Source: JAUXFS01 sp050329575 (GTDB lineage Bacteria; Pseudomonadota; Alphaproteobacteria; Rhodospirillales; Defluviicoccaceae). Taken from it: 64,000 nucleotides of DNA. Below are positions 63,285 through 64,000 of this stretch, piece after piece (the stretch's first letter is position 1; each line of letters begins with the position of its first letter). Both the position numbers and the translations under genes were made by a program. Under the pieces are notes generated by a model that worked only from the letters and a program-made list of their open reading frames with translations, had not been told where the DNA came from and searched no databases. Location: NCBI GenBank assembly GCA_050329575.1, contig JBHJOP010000009.1:1-64000 (forward strand), in the 5' to 3' direction.

Positions 63285-63620
63285 ATGAGCGAGAACCCGG
63301 TCTTTGCCCGCATTCGGCAAGAGATCGAAGATAACCCGGTGGTGCTGTTCATGAAGGGAACGCCGATGTTTCCGCAATGCGGGTTCTCCGCAGCGGTGGT
63401 GCAGGCACTCACCAACATCGGCGTCAAGTTCAAGGGGATCGACGTCCTCAGCGACCCGTCGCTGCGCGAGGGCATCAAGGAGTATACGAACTGGCCGACG
63501 ATACCCCAGCTCTACGTGAAGGGCGAGTTCGTCGGCGGTTGCGACATCGTCAGGGAGATGTACGGCAGCGGCGAGTTGCAGCAGATGCTTGAAGAGAAGG
63601 GCATCGAGTTCGCGGCCTGA
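63285..63620 (+). CDS. grxD: Monothiol glutaredoxin, Grx4 family
   Basis: 111-residue glutaredoxin with the monothiol active site CGFS (MFPQCGFSAAV), plus the glutathione-binding WPTIPQLYVKGEFVGGCDI. It coordinates a glutathione-ligated [2Fe-2S] cluster at a dimer interface and transfers clusters, usually together with BolA from the preceding gene. Confidence 0.97.
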   Translation: MSENPVFARIRQEIEDNPVVLFMKGTPMFPQCGFSAAVVQALTNIGVKFKGIDVLSDPSLREGIKEYTNWPTIPQLYVKGEFVGGCDIVREMYGSGELQQMLEEKGIEFAA

Positions 63621-63689
63621 GGGGTGCGGCGCGGGGTCGGAACCGCCACTCGGCGATCGCCGACCGCCGCGTTGCGCAGGGCCGTCGCG

Positions 63690-64000
63690 TCATCGCTCCT
63701 GCTCGCGGCACTCGACGTCCGGTCTGCCGCTGATCAGGTGGACCCAGGTTTCGAGGAAGGAGGAAGCTGGGCACAGGGGTGGAGGCGCTGACGTTTGCGC
63801 ATCGTAGCGTGTTCCGAGCAGCAGCGAGAACAAGGCCAACCAGATCGCCATCACTCCGGCGAAGTAGAGAGGGCCCCTCGGATGGCGGGCGGCGCGCTCT
63901 CGGTAGCGGGGTGCGCCGTAGTCGTTGGCATCCAGTGTCCCGCGCCGTCTGTGATCGACGACCTCGCGGCTGAGATGGCGGGCCCATGGTGGGACAACCC
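63690..64000 (-). CDS. Hypothetical membrane protein (partial, N-terminus outside window)
   Basis: 103 codons visible, stop at 63690-63692, frame open to the window edge. The translation includes HLSREVVDHRRRGTLD, RYRERAARHPRGPLYFAGVMAIWLALFSLLL (one membrane helix after a basic region) and VHLISGRPDVECREQER at the end. I found it by reading the strand by hand; a competing frame over the same bases gives an arginine-rich, less protein-like product. No family recognised. Convergent with grxD. Confidence 0.6.
   Translation of the reverse strand, partial: VVPPWARHLSREVVDHRRRGTLDANDYGAPRYRERAARHPRGPLYFAGVMAIWLALFSLLLGTRYDAQTSAPPPLCPASSFLETWVHLISGRPDVECREQER

Noticed and set aside
63550..63987. 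145-aa minus-strand frame at the right end
   Set aside because: It overlaps the end of grxD and is arginine/proline-rich; a different frame over the same region has a basic region plus a membrane helix and is more protein-like.

Overview
The window is about 64 kb of high-GC, densely coding chromosomal DNA. The gene set points to an alphaproteobacterium, probably Rhodospirillales-like: a dnaA-dnaN-recF-gyrB block, the mutM/ubiE/ubiB/coaBC/dut neighbourhood, a DUF1476 F1-ATPase zeta subunit next to purB, a purC-purS-purQ-purL run followed by bolA and grxD, a FlaF homologue, and an ilvE-MarR-PetR-type regulator arrangement. I found no rRNA or tRNA genes, insertion sequences or CRISPR arrays. Genus-level placement is not possible from the sequence alone.

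Layout. 1-1580: end of a TRAP transporter operon (dctP, partial dctQ). 1739-3294: type III polyketide synthase with an overlapping ICMT-type methyltransferase. 3456-7177: subtilisin-like protease with a P-domain, a DUF3617 protein and a baeRF-type protein. 7225-14664: gyrB, recF, dnaN, dnaA and rpsT on the minus strand, with a 770-bp candidate origin/dnaA control region. 14783-21817: DsrE-like protein, moeB/thiF, cysK, an Rrf2 regulator, dut, coaBC, ubiB and ubiE. 21865-25985: mutM, a secreted protein, enoyl-CoA hydratase, dienelactone hydrolase, a methyltransferase-like protein and a 58-aa excisionase-type DNA-binding protein. 26136-33521: a ten-gene Mrp-type cation/proton antiporter operon with a split MrpA and three antiporter-like large subunits. 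33509-38158: DUF599 protein, ilvE, MarR regulator and a two-component system.

38664-44628 is the most distinctive block: three family III CoA-transferases, a mesaconyl-C4-CoA hydratase-like protein and a CitE/HpcH-type CoA-ester lyase. Together they match most of the second (glyoxylate-assimilating) half of the 3-hydroxypropionate bi-cycle known from Chloroflexus. 44857-49188: an orphan flaF, the phosphonate genes phnW-phnX, and an OprO/OprP-type porin preceded by a Pho-box-like site. 49294-56060: a DUF1186/UPF0149/SEC-C protein, a methyltransferase-glycosyltransferase fusion, small and membrane proteins, an MFS transporter and an Ntn-hydrolase. 56226-63620: the purine genes purB, purC, purS, purQ and purL with the zeta subunit, an NRDE protein, bolA and grxD. 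The window ends inside a minus-strand membrane protein gene.

Common themes are central carbon and CoA-ester chemistry, phosphorus scavenging, cation homeostasis and housekeeping. Many junctions are 4-bp ATGA/GTGA overlaps, so operons are tightly packed. Start codons were chosen by hand and several are GTG or TTG.
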